From NCBI GenBank assembly GCA_014925825.1, contig JACGCK010000106.1, positions 62,001 through 126,000 on the forward strand: DNA of 64,000 nt. Direction: 5' to 3'. How positions within the stretch are numbered: position 1 is the first letter of the stretch; each line of letters starts with the position of its first letter. The notes under the pieces are model-generated. The model saw only the letters and a program-made list of their open reading frames with translations, searched no databases and had not been told where the DNA came from. The translations under genes were made by a program, and so were the position numbers. The DNA comes from Pholiota molesta (lineage: Eukaryota; Basidiomycota; Agaricomycetes; Agaricales; Strophariaceae). Positions 34,101-45,476 of this stretch are shown in pieces.

Positions 34101-37100
34101 GAGCTCGACATAAGCCCTCCCAAGTGGCACAGCAATTAGCAAATGACAGTCCGACAATTTAGGCAAGTGACGAAAGCCCAAGCTGACTTTGGCAAGTGAC
34201 GAAACCGTCGTACTCAATATCGGTGTTTCATCGATCCGCGCATATATGGCTATCGCGTCAAAATAACGCAATCCGTAAATGTCCTCTATCGTAACCCGTA
34301 CCTACTTAGCGTTTTAAGGGTTTGCAGCAGTGGGCCTGTGGCCCGGATCATTAAACATAGGAGATTACAGATTACATAACTCCATCAAAGATATCCTTTG
34401 AGTATCCTAAAGCTGATAACATTTAGATAACAAATCCATTCAATCTAACAAGCCGGCGAGCAGATTTCGAGCCGTCCAGCTTGAGTTCGAATGGTATATT
34501 TACGACGCCCATGAGCGACGCCCAAGCGCGATCCATGTTCTCCGAACCAGAGAAGAATGTTTTCGTCTGTCGGTTTGGATTGGCTCTGGAAGCCAAGGCA
34601 TCGTCCGTGTTTTTCAGAAGATCGATGTAGGCAACAAATTCAGCTTATCCATGGCGTTGATCAGCATCTGTCTACCGTTTCGAAGCCACCGGTTGCAATG
34701 CCAGCGCATCGTACCAAAGACCACACTGTTTCAGCCGTGGAAAGCCAGTGCGCTAATCCTGGAGGACACCAGGGAGAGCGGCACATGTCCCAGCCTCCGA
34801 GGAGGGAAAAATAGCGTACTCTGTCGTAGACCCTGGCACGGAGTCGATTTCTTTCGCATTTAGCGCTGTCAGCAGGGTTCAAAAATAACGGACATCCGTG
34901 CTTCACTTCTGATCCCATCCCAGGCCACAGCGTCGAGGCGGGTGTGGGATATTCCATTCCTTTGCCGGATTTCTTGCGCGCACGAGCGTTGGTGGTGAGA
35001 TACATGATAGCTCGCATTACACCGCCGATGGGTATTTGCAAAATCAAAGATGCAGTGGCGTAACGTGGGATACAGTGTTGAATTGATTTCCAGAGTAGTT
35101 GGAACGTACGCAAAATTAAGGATTTGCCGCCGATACAAACGTCATACAGTGCCAGGTTCTATTCCGTCTTGTTTAAAAACTGGGTCAGCTACGTGGACAT
35201 AACAATCTCCTCGGCGATATCCTCAAAACTCAAGCGATTGACTGAATACCGACACTCACAATCAATCAGGATGATCGAAGGATGTTGGTCCATATATACC
35301 GACGATGAGTTGGCAGAAAGCAAATCATCTTCCTAATGAGAGACTATGTCAGCTCAGTGACATACAATCACACCTTTCTGATAGTCATGCCTCTCCACAG
35401 CAGTCGCTCACTCTCCCCTATTACGAGATAGCTAGTTTTCCTCGCTCGATTCTGAACCGAGAGATTGGTGTTTTTCGGAGTGTCAGCATGATAATCGTTC
35501 TTCGCCTTCTTTTAATATTTCCCATGCGGGTCACTAATACCCCACACATCTGAGCTGCTTCTTAAGCCTGTTTGAAGAAGCTTCCTACGGCAGATGAAAG
35601 CGGGGAATCAATTTTTTTCTTTTTGCGTGTGTGATCCAGCACATATGGGAAAACAAGTCCAGGAATCGGGCTAAAAATAGAACTTCCTTCGCGTCCATCT
35701 CTAGACTCTGAGAACCTCGAAAAGAGCACCGCGTATGTGGTGATCTGCAAAAACAGTTCTCCATTAGCGGCGGAGTTGGGGCGTACCAACGTTCAGCCGT
35801 CGGTACAGAGAACTTAGAAGCGCTGCGTCTCACGCGATAAGGAAATCAGCTACATGAGTTATATGCGTGCGCGGAAAACGCCACTGCTTATGGGAAAACA
35901 AACCAGCACTGGTCCAGAGTGCGATAATCAGTTGCCCAGGGCGATAAATAGCGATAGCTCTAGGTAGGTAAATCTTGTGTAAAATTAGAACCCGCGACGG
36001 TCGACGTGGCCCAAGGAGGATCGCTACACTCGGATTTAAGTCGCGGTATCCCCTGACAACTTATTTTCTGTAGCACATAAAAAATACATAGGCACTGGGC
36101 TTGGACTATACAAAGAACCTATTTTTGCAGCCGCTTTGCAAGTCCGACGGTCAGGAGGATAATAATGCGTATGATTATTCGAGTGCGGTTGTGGGAGAAC
36201 TCGACACTGGCGAAATTTGTTCACACCTGCCTTCAAACTTCTTTCTATCAGAAGACAAGAAGGGAGATTCAATGTGTACCATGGTAGACCCAAGCCAACT
36301 AGATCGATACCATCGCGTCGCTGAGAAGCCGCTCCTACATGTGGGCACAGCGAACGAATAGACGAGGCAAGTTGATCGATTAAAATCGATTCACAGATAG
36401 CTCGCGAGCGGCGTGGGTCCTGCTACACCAGAGAGACCAGGCTCCGTGGAAAAGTCCACGACTCCAAAGGTCGGATTTAGAGCAAGGAATCCAAGATAAT
36501 GGCCATGCATGGTTCTCATTAGCCGATTGCCTTCTCAAAAAACAGGTCAGTGGAGCCAGTAGATCCGTTGGCAAGGTCGTCCGACATAATCAGACCAACG
36601 CGAAAGCAAAATATCTCAACGGGCATGCACATACTATCATGGGAGCAGTAACGGGCCGGACCCAGTGGCACTGCCGCTTAGCGCCACATAATCCTTATCT
36701 GTCATGTCTCCTTTTACATTTATGTTCAGCTTGCCCTGTTTAAGAAACAGTTACGCAAGCAGCGGCTCCAGAGAGGCCATAGCATCTTTATAGACTCATG
36801 CAGATCCCTAAACAACGACTAAAACCCACACAGTAGATTCACTACATATTATGGTTGATGTCAGGTCGAAGAACGGCAGGTACTTGCATTGACATACTTG
36901 GCGGCTTGTTCAATATCCAACATTGAAAAGACAAGTAATTTTATAGCGACACTAGAGATACATACACGAATAGTGAGCGACATGTACTACATTGCACAAG
37001 AATAGAAAAGAGTGGACGAGCGAATGGTCAGCCATATCGCTAAGAGTGCGCAGTATCCCAAAGTGAAGAGCGGCAGTCCAAGGCAGCAATTAAAAACCAA

Positions 37101-37308
37101 TGAAGATGAATTATCCACGGAAGGAATCACAGGATAAGAGATCAACAAAGGTGTATGTGCTGTGTAGAGGAAAACAATGTCCAAGATAATGACGATGTAG
37201 AGAAAAAGTCTGGTAACTATAAGGGGGATATAGGAGGGAGTTCACACTGTTCATAGAGCCAATCAGGAAAAAATGTGAGAATGCAACGGTCCGGGTATGA
37301 GCAACCCC
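31127..37308. other. 6.2 kb gene-poor stretch
   Basis: No intact gene supported. Around 31300-32240 (plus) short frames joined by an intron-like GTATGT...GCGTAG read IVPSLTKLVSTLW then NDPPSVQTCTRILEDSF and look like a decayed protein gene, family not established. Around 34660-35110 (minus) a hydrophobic frame could be another remnant. 33280-33750 has open frames on both strands from base composition. A 14-nt direct repeat (GGCAAGTGACGAAA) occurs at 34162 and 34191. Confidence 0.4.
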
Positions 37309-38179
37309 TTAAAGCGCGAGCATCGCAGCACCAGCTACAGTCGAGAGAAGGACCGCAGCAAAGCCACCAACGGAGCCAACGAAGCCGACACGCGAGGAAA
37401 GGGCGCCAGAATTAGCAGTGGTGCTGGCGGCGCTGTTTGCGGTGGTCACCGAAGTGACGCTATTAGAACGGGAGGTGGGGTTTGCTGGGCTGATAACAGA
37501 GCTAAATCCTGCGGTAATGCTCCCTGCGGTGGTGGTCGGGCTATTCATTTTGGTTAGGATTTGCCAAAAATAGAATGTTCGAAACTGAAAAAAGAGATAG
37601 TACTCACGTGACACCTGTGCCCGTCTTAGTTCCAGTCGTGCCTGTGGTTGTCGAGAGTGCGGTCGTGGAAGTGGTGCTGGCGGCGCCAACGGAAAAGTCT
37701 CCGGTGGTAGCAAACACATCGCTAATGTTGCCGATGTTCACCGCTTGGAGGGTATAGCCGTCGCTGCAAAGAGAATCGGTATGAGCTTTTTGCGACAGCA
37801 TGCACAAGAGAAGAACACACCCAACGGGAACGACTGGAAGAGTCAAAGTAATTGAGTTGGAAGCAGGGTCAACGTTGTTGGCGATGGCGAAGGCGTTGTT
37901 GAACGCGACGTTGATGAGTTCGAAAGACCAGGTAGCGCTATGAGAATTTGAGCAAATATGTGGTGGTAAGTAAATGAAGAAAGATCGTACGGGTCACCCT
38001 GTTCATTCGTCCATTTAATGGTAATCTGCCCTCCGGTGGTTGGGTTTTCTGGAATTGACAGAACAAGGCCAGTGACGAGGGGAGCAATGGCGGCAAAGAG
38101 GCTGGTTTTGAAGAGTAATGCGGTCAAACTGTATCCCATATGCTTCTAAAAGACCGCCATACCTGAGTTTGGCGAACAT
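37309..38179 (-). CDS. Ser/Thr-rich GPI-anchored protein with Kre9/Knh1-like N-terminal domain
   Basis: Predicted 210-residue secreted or cell-surface protein. Exons: 38179-38163 (17 nt), 38101-37991, 37937-37821, 37763-37608 and 37540-37309, in phase. Signal peptide MFAKLSLFAAIAPLVTGLVL; then the single beta-sandwich domain typical of the Kre9/Knh1 family (LSIPENPTTGGQITIKWTNE...ATWSFELINVAF...SITLTLPVVPVGDGYTLQAV...SDVFATTGDFSV); then a Ser/Thr/Ala stalk (about residues 125-185); then a C-terminal hydrophobic GPI-attachment tail (VGGFAAVLLSTVAGAAMLAL). Many paralogues occur in mushroom genomes. A role in the beta-glucan wall is inferred from the family name, not shown. Its GPI anchor would depend on the dolichol-P-mannose pathway that uses DPM3. 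Confidence 0.85.
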
Positions 38180-38531
38180 TTTGAGGATCGTAAGGTGGAC
38201 TCGTTAATTACTGAAGGGCTTGAGGAGGACTGCAACGGTGAGAAGGAGACGGTGAACAACAACCGACTTATGGCGTGTACGAATTTATATTCCGAACAGA
38301 CAAACATGTGCAAGCAACCGCACAGCAGGCTAGCCTTAATCAAATCATTTCCTCTCAATGACGTCCCGCCGATTCAAAATAATCCTTGAGACTGTATTAT
38401 CATGTCCAATTCTGTTCCAGACCACCCTCTTTACATGCTCGACATTTCAGTACTCTATAGGGGAGGGCTGTCTAAACTGCACTTAGTATGAGTATAACAA
38501 TATCGCAATCCATCCTTCAATTAGAACAATA
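38180..38531. other. Intergenic: promoter of the GPI protein gene and ATP23 3' flank
   Basis: No gene seen. Confidence 0.6.
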
Positions 38532-39513
38532 TTAATAGATCTGATGGTTTTCAAACACGTCATAGCATGCATGAGAAGGCCATTCGAGAACAGGTTAGAA
38601 CAAAATGGAACTCACCTCGTCGAAAGGTCGCGTATCAGTGAAACAGCTCTCCCACACCTCATTTACTGCACGTTCCGCTGTGGCCACATCAGGGCATGCC
38701 TCGTTAGCAGCGACCGAATCTATCGCTCGCCGACGCACGCAGGCCTGGGACGAAAAAAAAAACAATCATGAGAACGTGCATCAAGTCACGCCACCGGGCA
38801 TTCTTTTCACCTGATGTTGTTTCGAGAATGCTACGATCCCGCGTCGCAATTCTCGTGTGAAGCGGCAGTCTCCGCTCAGATTGTTCGCCCGAATCTTTCC
38901 ATTGCTATCAACATTAATCCTGCTAGAACTGCTGAAATGAACTCACCTCACTGCAGGCATGGTGTCGAAGGTTGGACCAATCTACCTTGAAGCGACAGTG
39001 ATCATACATGTGGATGAGCTCGTGGGTAATGGTGCTTTCCATATGTTGCTCGCCAAAGAAGTTACCAGCGCACAACACAACCGCTCCAGGATCAGGCGAG
39101 AAGCCCCCAGACTTGGTCAGGTCACACGGTGCGCAGAGGATATTGGCAGGCGGAACTTCGCAGCCAGAACTCTTCAGATGCTTGAGCATGAAGACAACAA
39201 CAGGGCCTGTTGCAGTCGAGACACGAGTGATGAAAGACTAATCAAGCCTAATTTGTATGCAAATGCTTACTTAATTCATCAGGTATTCCTTCTTCCTTTC
39301 GCAGTCGCGAATGTGGGATTCCTGCAGGTCAGCGAGGCGTTCATCTTCGGACACACCGAGCCCAGTCACTAGCATGGCCTTTCGTCGCCATCGTTCGAAC
39401 GCGCTGGAAGGTTGCGGCGTAGGCGCAGGAGTGTCCTGGGGAACCTGAGCAGATGAGAGGTCTTTCCCGGAGTTGTTCATCACCAAGCTCTGCCGCGCTG
39501 TTAAGTCGATCAT
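38532..39513 (-). CDS. ATP23: ATP23, mitochondrial inner-membrane metalloprotease (M76), reading frame broken at exon 1/2 junction
   Basis: Atp23 processes Atp6 and assists F1Fo-ATP synthase assembly in the intermembrane space (family knowledge). Exons: 39480 (or 39513)-39271, 39206-38947, 38894-38811, 38744-38616 and 38540-38532, the last only ATC TAT TAA. The zinc motif HELIH lies in [18 protein letters not shown], followed by [40 protein letters not shown] and [15 protein letters not shown], all diagnostic. Exon 1 ends ...KKEYLMN then TAA immediately before the donor GTAAGC. The family has (L/M)xxYSPxV at this point, and exon 2 supplies the rest ([15 protein letters not shown]) in the frame that requires one more base in exon 1. 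The gene therefore appears one nucleotide short at about 39271. All other junctions are in frame. Start could be ATG 39480 or 39513. Confidence 0.87.
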
Positions 39514-42500
39514 TTTTCCAATAGTATTTCCCACGGTCATAATACCAAAAATGTTATGTTTTGCTCCCGCTGAGGTTCTTTCTCCAAAGTCAACCACGTC
39601 AAACTGCACGTCACTGCAGCCTCTGTCATCTACATCTCCTGAACCCGAGTCTTTGCGCCACAGTTTTTTTCTCGCCACTTTCCTGTTCAACCAGAACCCA
39701 TGCAATGGTACGCTCTTATCTGCAGCGTTTTCTATACTGGCCTTCGCGGATTCGCGACCAAACTCTGGGTTCGTGTGGATTCAGTGCCACAAACAATATG
39801 GATTGGAGAGCTCGCTGTCAACTTTATCACTTCTTCCGGCTAGTTGCTCTGCATTCCATAACAAGCCTCGGCCGAGGTCTCTTCTCCACCTAGAACACCA
39901 AGTTTTATCATTCCCACATCAACCAGATGTAAAAGAAAAGATAAATGCCCCGCCTCAGGTTCGACGGCGTACTCATGGTCTATGGATAGAAAGACGCCCA
40001 CGGCTTTGGGTGCGACACCTCGGAATCCGACATCTCGCCTCCTACCATGGCTCAAAGACAGACGCGACTTTTTTTTTCACGCCACCTCGCATTCGCTCTA
40101 AAGCTGAGGACCCTGAGTTGGGTCACTCTCTGGGTATACTTAATATCTAATCGAACGAGTGAAGAATCAGCTTTACATGGACTTCTAAGAAACAAGTAAT
40201 TCACGTAAGCTTCAGCCGATTGTTGTTCCCATCGACATAATTATCCCATGGTTGTCCGGGATCTCTTTCAGGCCGATTCTTGATGTCTCCGGGCTGTCTT
40301 TCTTGCACCTGCATAATTACCTCGCTCGCGCTGGGTCGACGATCTCCTAGATGTGGAAGGTTGGAGTTTTTCTGTATGTCCGTACCATCACTCGTTGGGC
40401 GGCGTACTACAGGGACTTCCATGACATCTGCCTAAAAATATTGGACTCCAACGGGGCACTGTTGTCTTTTTTTCTCTGACGGAAATCAGGGCTTGTTATC
40501 TTTCAGGAAATAAACCCATGCTCTGCCCCCGAGATGTCTAGGCTTTTCGTATGGAACCCCTTGGCCCTCTGTCAGAAAAGAGATATTACTGGACAGACCC
40601 ACTTGCAGACACGAAGCTTTATGCATACGTACACTAATTCAGATTGGGGTACTACAATGGCTCTAATAACTGTTTGTGCATCCCTGGGCTTCGCCAAATG
40701 ATTTCTTTTTTCGCGACCAGGTGTCGGCATTTTCTGCTACATCGTGTTATACACCATCTGCGCGCCCGGCCTGCCCCGCACAACCGAATCGCTAGCAAAT
40801 CAGCCCAACTCGCGTAGACTCGCGTATGGTACTGACAAACCTGTCGCGAGATCAACACCACGGGTATTTGCGACCCTTTCCGAATTCCCCATTTCTAGCG
40901 TTACCGAAGTTCAAGGGACGGCTTACATTAAGTTGCGATCCTTTCCCTCCTGCACATTGCACACTTCGCAATGCCTCACTGTGACTTTCATCTCTACCTG
41001 AACTGGAATATCCACGGACGAAAGGGCATTGAGTCTGATTGAATTCTGAATGCGCCATTTGTCGAGGTGTGGCAACCATCTAATTCGCCGGACTCGCACT
41101 TGTCTTGCTTCGGATCACTGGGAGCACATGCTGGGGTGAGCAGCTGTCGGGTCGACACTCGACTGACGCCCATTTTCTGGTCCTTACCATTCGCGTTTAC
41201 TACTCAGGCCTCAGGAATAGCAGCCTCGTGTTCTTGACAGCGAGACCGACTGCGTCATGCAGCGTCCAGCCGCAACATTATATTCGAACTTTCCTGCTCC
41301 TTTCGTGGCGCATTGACATTGATAGATGTGGTCGCACTCCACGGTAATCGCGTCAGTTCCAGTAATCATCATCAGCGCCATGCTGGCGGCTCATCGACAG
41401 TGGGCATCATGGATGGCTGAGCGTGCTCGGGCGGCCGCGCGCACGCACCGCCTATTCGCACCCGCTGACACATCGAACCCCTCCTTCAGACCCGTTTTGC
41501 CCAATTCGTCATCGCCCGCCCACTTATTTTTGGCTCTTGGCAGAGGTACACCTGCCCATATAGATGATCTTTGGCCGCCCTTCGCGCGCCTGCCACTTGC
41601 CCTTGTAGATACTTCGAGCCTGGCGTGGGATGGCCGGCCGCCTGCAATTGCGTGCCCTGGAATAGATTTTTTTTTGACTTATTGCATCGCTGCTGCAGCC
41701 CACATACAGATCGATGTCACTTTTTCAGAGCGTTACTACCGAAACATTCCTTGTAGATTTTTGCGTTTCCTTGTTTAACACACGCACACACGGTAATTTG
41801 GCCTTTCTGGCCTACTTGATTTTACCCTGGGATCAGCCACTGTGAACTGCGTTGGTAGCCACCAGCTGTGGCCCGCAGTAGTTACATATCGGTAGATATC
41901 CATTTACTTGACGTTCAGTAGCCAAGGACGAAAATCGATGAATTCCGGAATGATTCGCAACCTGCAAACCCAATGCATAGATATTAGAACAAGGTCATAT
42001 GAGGTCTTGATGAGGTCTACGGTTGTCTAGATTCTAGAATACATTGATTTGGCGTGCGAAGGATCCAAGTTGTACCTAGTAGGCGACTGAGTAAACGTTC
42101 TTGACACTTGTGGATAAGATGACCCAGTACGCTGTGCACGTCATACACAATCTATGTGAATTGGTGTGATAATGGATACGCATCACCCGGCGTTATGCCT
42201 CGTTAAGCCGTATTTAGCGCATCTCATGACCCAGCGCGAATGGCCCACGATTGACATCCTTCACACATCTCAATGGTCACCTCAGACTTGGGGTACAAAC
42301 CTTTCGATCCATCGTGTAGGGCACTGTGCTCGTGAACTACGTCGTGATTTTCCCGAGTCAATACAAAGCTTCCATCACATACGCGAGAGGTTCTTCGAAA
42401 GCCCAGTTGCTCTAGTTTGATGTGGGATGCATATGAAGGCGCGTCGGACTGAAAACCCAAATATAGCTGACGTTCTTACCCCGCGTTTGTCAGAAGCGTT

Positions 42501-42605
42501 CATTCATTAGTTGAGGTTCAGACTATTTCGCGGGAGCAGACCATCTTCCAGCTTCCTAATCTTGTCTCCATCCGCGAAGTACGCTGTGGGCGCTTTGTAG
42601 TGCAG
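39514..42605. other. 3.1 kb without a convincing gene
   Basis: Contains the ATP23 promoter. Plus-strand frames (39473-40150, 41326-41778) have no recognisable motif, start context or splice continuity and partly lie antisense to ATP23. Confidence 0.45.
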
Positions 42606-44350
42606 TTAGCAGTAACTACTTAGTAACTGGGCGCGTAGGACTTCAACTATCTTAGCGATCCAATTCATTTCATAGTAGCCGCGCGTACGGAATATTCCCA
42701 AAGGCTCAAGCCCAAGGCAGCCTCGCCTCATTCCATCAGATCGCGCCCGCGTAAGCAGGAAGTATACCGTTCGTAAGCACAGTGTATATACGGTATAGAT
42801 GGTCCAGCAACAAGGTGCAGTGATGGTTGAAGTTATACATAGATAGACAAGTGCGTCTTGGGGGTAGATTTGCGAGAAACACATTGACGTAGCATAATAA
42901 TGGGGTACGTTCGCTGGGTTATAATTGTTACAATTTGGGCTAGTCCAAATGGGTGCGCGTTTCTGTCAATCCGAAGAACAAATATCCATGGGTGATGAGG
43001 TGAAAGATCAGAAATCGCTTGTCATTATCCTTTGCCATTCAATTAAAAGTCAAAGATTACGAACCTCGGTGAAGGCTTTTAGTCCCTCCTTAAGATGGAT
43101 ACGTTAGCATCGAGTTATAAATGTTCAATTCTTTGATTAATTTGATGACAAACGAACCTTGATATTAGCGCCCTTGTACACTTGTTTGCTGTATGGACTC
43201 CAAGTGTGAGTCAGCATGGCCTCCGAAACGTTATGTTTCTGAGCTAAAAGCAGGCCATGTTTTGTCGATTGTACAGCATCCGGCGAGTTGGCTATGATCT
43301 GCTGCGCAGTGGCGATAGCTGTCGGGATGACTTCAGATGGTCGCACTACGAAGTTAACGCTATTAGGACAAATGTAAAAGAGGTAGTCAGCACCCGCGTT
43401 CGTGTGGGTAATGCCAAGAGTGCATATGGCTAGATGGAGGAAAACATATACTGACAATCCGATGCGGTCTCGCGCATCCGACGCGTGAATTATCTTACCC
43501 AGGAGCAGCATCTCTGAAGCACGCTGTTTAGAGAGGACGTTAGGGTCTTCCAGAACAGATCGAAATCGCATTTAGACAGTGTCGCACCTGATGTCCAGCG
43601 ATGCGTGCCAGGCGAGGAATGCCTACAAAGCACAAGACAAAAACAGTCATGGGTTGGTCCTGGTAGCACTGAAGAACAAGTGCCGGAGATCATAGCTTAC
43701 CGCCTTGAATTGCAGTAACTCCGCGTTTTACTTCAGGGAGCGCGAATTTCGCATCGTCTGCAGCCACTACTATATCGCAATTCAGCAGAATTTCCATCCC
43801 GCCGCCATACGCTCCCCCATGTACCGCTGCAATAATGGGCTTATTCAGGGTACGTCGGGAGATAGAGCCAAACCCATGGACATTCGCAACGATGCTTTCC
43901 TGCTCGTTACTGATCCCGCTTTGTTGGTCGTTATTCCAGCTAAATCCATAAATTGATAGATTAATTCGGACGTCATCCTCTTAAAGAATCGCGCCGCACA
44001 TACGCTTTGAGATCAGCACCAGCGCAAAATACGCGTCCCTCTCCAGTCACTATGACGACCCTATTTCGCGGCGAAGGTGTATGATTTAGTGGAGAATGAT
44101 GAATTGATTATTTTCCGCGGATTAGACAGCTTGTAAGTGGTCCATGCTAAGTAAAGCTATAGACAAATAGGACGCACCACAAATCGGCTTCCTCTTCGAA
44201 CCAGTCTAACAGGTTCTTGAGGTCTGTGGTCATTTGTGGAGTCATTGCATTGAGAGACTTTGGGCGGTTAAATGTGAGCAGCAAGGTGTGTTCCACGGGA
44301 AATGCCACTTTGATTTCATTAGAGTGTTTGGGAGGCTGTAGACGCGACAT
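42606..44350 (-). CDS. Enoyl-CoA hydratase/isomerase family protein, stop codon apparently lost
   Basis: Crotonase-fold enzyme acting on acyl-CoA thioesters. Exons: 44350-44178, 44060-44004, 43939-43701, 43622-43588, 43523-43456, 43359-43158, 43088-43065 (24 nt) and 42962-42606, all in phase. Signatures: [35 protein letters not shown] (oxyanion hole), [40 protein letters not shown] and the C-terminal [14 protein letters not shown]. Homologues end a few residues after KRxPxW, often in PKL or similar. Here the frame continues from WTSPN through about 105 unrelated residues to a stop at 42606. One extra A at about 42935 would give S-P-K-L-stop, restoring a normal length (about 274 residues) and a PKL end that could act as a weak peroxisomal signal. 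An upstream in-frame ATG at 44518 is judged non-coding. Confidence 0.88.
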
Positions 44351-45293
44351 AATGGAAGCAAGTGAGGGAGTAAGAGGCAGAATCCCGCTGGTTTCTCCAC
44401 AAAACGTGGGTGGTGGGAATGAGTCTGGGGAAACGCCATCTTTAACGACTATATCTGGCACGGCCCGGCAACACTTTGAGCCGGGCGTTCTGGTCTTGGT
44501 ATGGCAGGTGTGTGGCAACTTGGGGCAACTGCCAGAGAAAATTCAAAAGGCGTTCACTTGTGGAGTATTGGAAATTAAGAGAATACAAGAGGAGTTAGTA
44601 CAAGGATGAATAGTTCTGCTATGGACCAGGTGAGAAGATGTGGGACGGTGTTGAGCTTCGGAATCTGGATTGACCGCTGAGGAGAATTTGGGCACTTGCA
44701 CATATGTTGCACTCCGAAGCATACCGGAACAACAGGATGCGGGGGAAAAAACAAGGCAGACGCCGCACGCAGGCAAGCATTCAGGAACCCGAGGTCACGG
44801 AAGTCAACACGACGATATCTTATCTGAGAAAAGCCTACATCATTTAACATTCTCAGCATTGCGAAGTCGACCGAGTTGCGGGGAACGGAACGAAGTCCGT
44901 CCTTCAAAACCAAAAAAAAAAGCCAAATCGAGTAAAAAGCAAGATGCGATCATTGTTACTAGGCGGCGGTACATATACACGAATGGTATGACTTCATTAC
45001 TCTCCTCCATTCTTACAAACGCGTGCAACTTCTCTCCTCCTCCGAAAATAAATAGCAGACTAGACCCGCCGGTGGTTAAGGTATGATGGGCGACGTGGAG
45101 TTGCAGTATTATAGAATGATTGGGCACAATGGAAACATGAAAGCAATAGCAAGACGATGATGGTACGTGACAAGACAACAGACAATAGTGGTGGATGATA
45201 CGAATACTGGGAGAGAGAGTGAAAAAAGTTAGCATGACGCGCGATGTGAGCAGGCGCCTATGGACTCACCATTGCATGACATGCAGAACTTGT
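44351..45293. other. Intergenic: ECH promoter and 3' flank of the small Cys-rich gene
   Basis: No convincing gene. Frames on both strands in 44543-45235 lack motifs. Confidence 0.5.
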
Positions 45294-45476
45294 TTACTTG
45301 AAAGGGCAGTTGGGGGAGTGGGACCCGCGCCAACCGCAATGGCAGCATTGGGGAGAGCTGTGGCTTATGCACGAGCTGGACTCCGAGGCGGTGGAGGTCG
45401 CGGATATCGACGAGGACTGGTGGTGTGTCGACGCGACGGAGGTGGTAGGGGCAGCGATGGAAGCAGCGGAATGCAT
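45294..45476 (-). CDS. Small Cys-containing protein of 60 residues, unknown
   Basis: A single-exon frame starting MHSAASIAAP, with a Ser/Thr/Ala-rich first 40 residues and a compact end SSPQCCHCGWRGSHSPNCPFK followed by TAA. The CxxCGWRGxHxPxCPF pattern looks like a small metal-binding or disulfide knot. The start has good context (ATAACAATG). The upstream flank looks like a strong fungal promoter: a TATA-like CCATAAAAGG on the minus strand at 45600-45591, then a CT-rich leader. There is no signal peptide. The plus-strand frame over the same bases (45298-45486) is its acidic shadow. I do not recognise a named family; a further exon cannot be excluded because GTAAAC overlaps the stop codon. 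Confidence 0.45.
   Translation of the reverse strand: MHSAASIAAPTTSVASTHHQSSSISATSTASESSSCISHSSPQCCHCGWRGSHSPNCPFK

Noticed and set aside
34440..34520. tRNA-like B-box string (GAGTTCGAAT)
   Set aside because: No matching A box or cloverleaf can be folded around it.
39473..40150. 225-codon plus-strand frame
   Set aside because: Overlaps ATP23 exon 1 and its promoter antisense; no motif.
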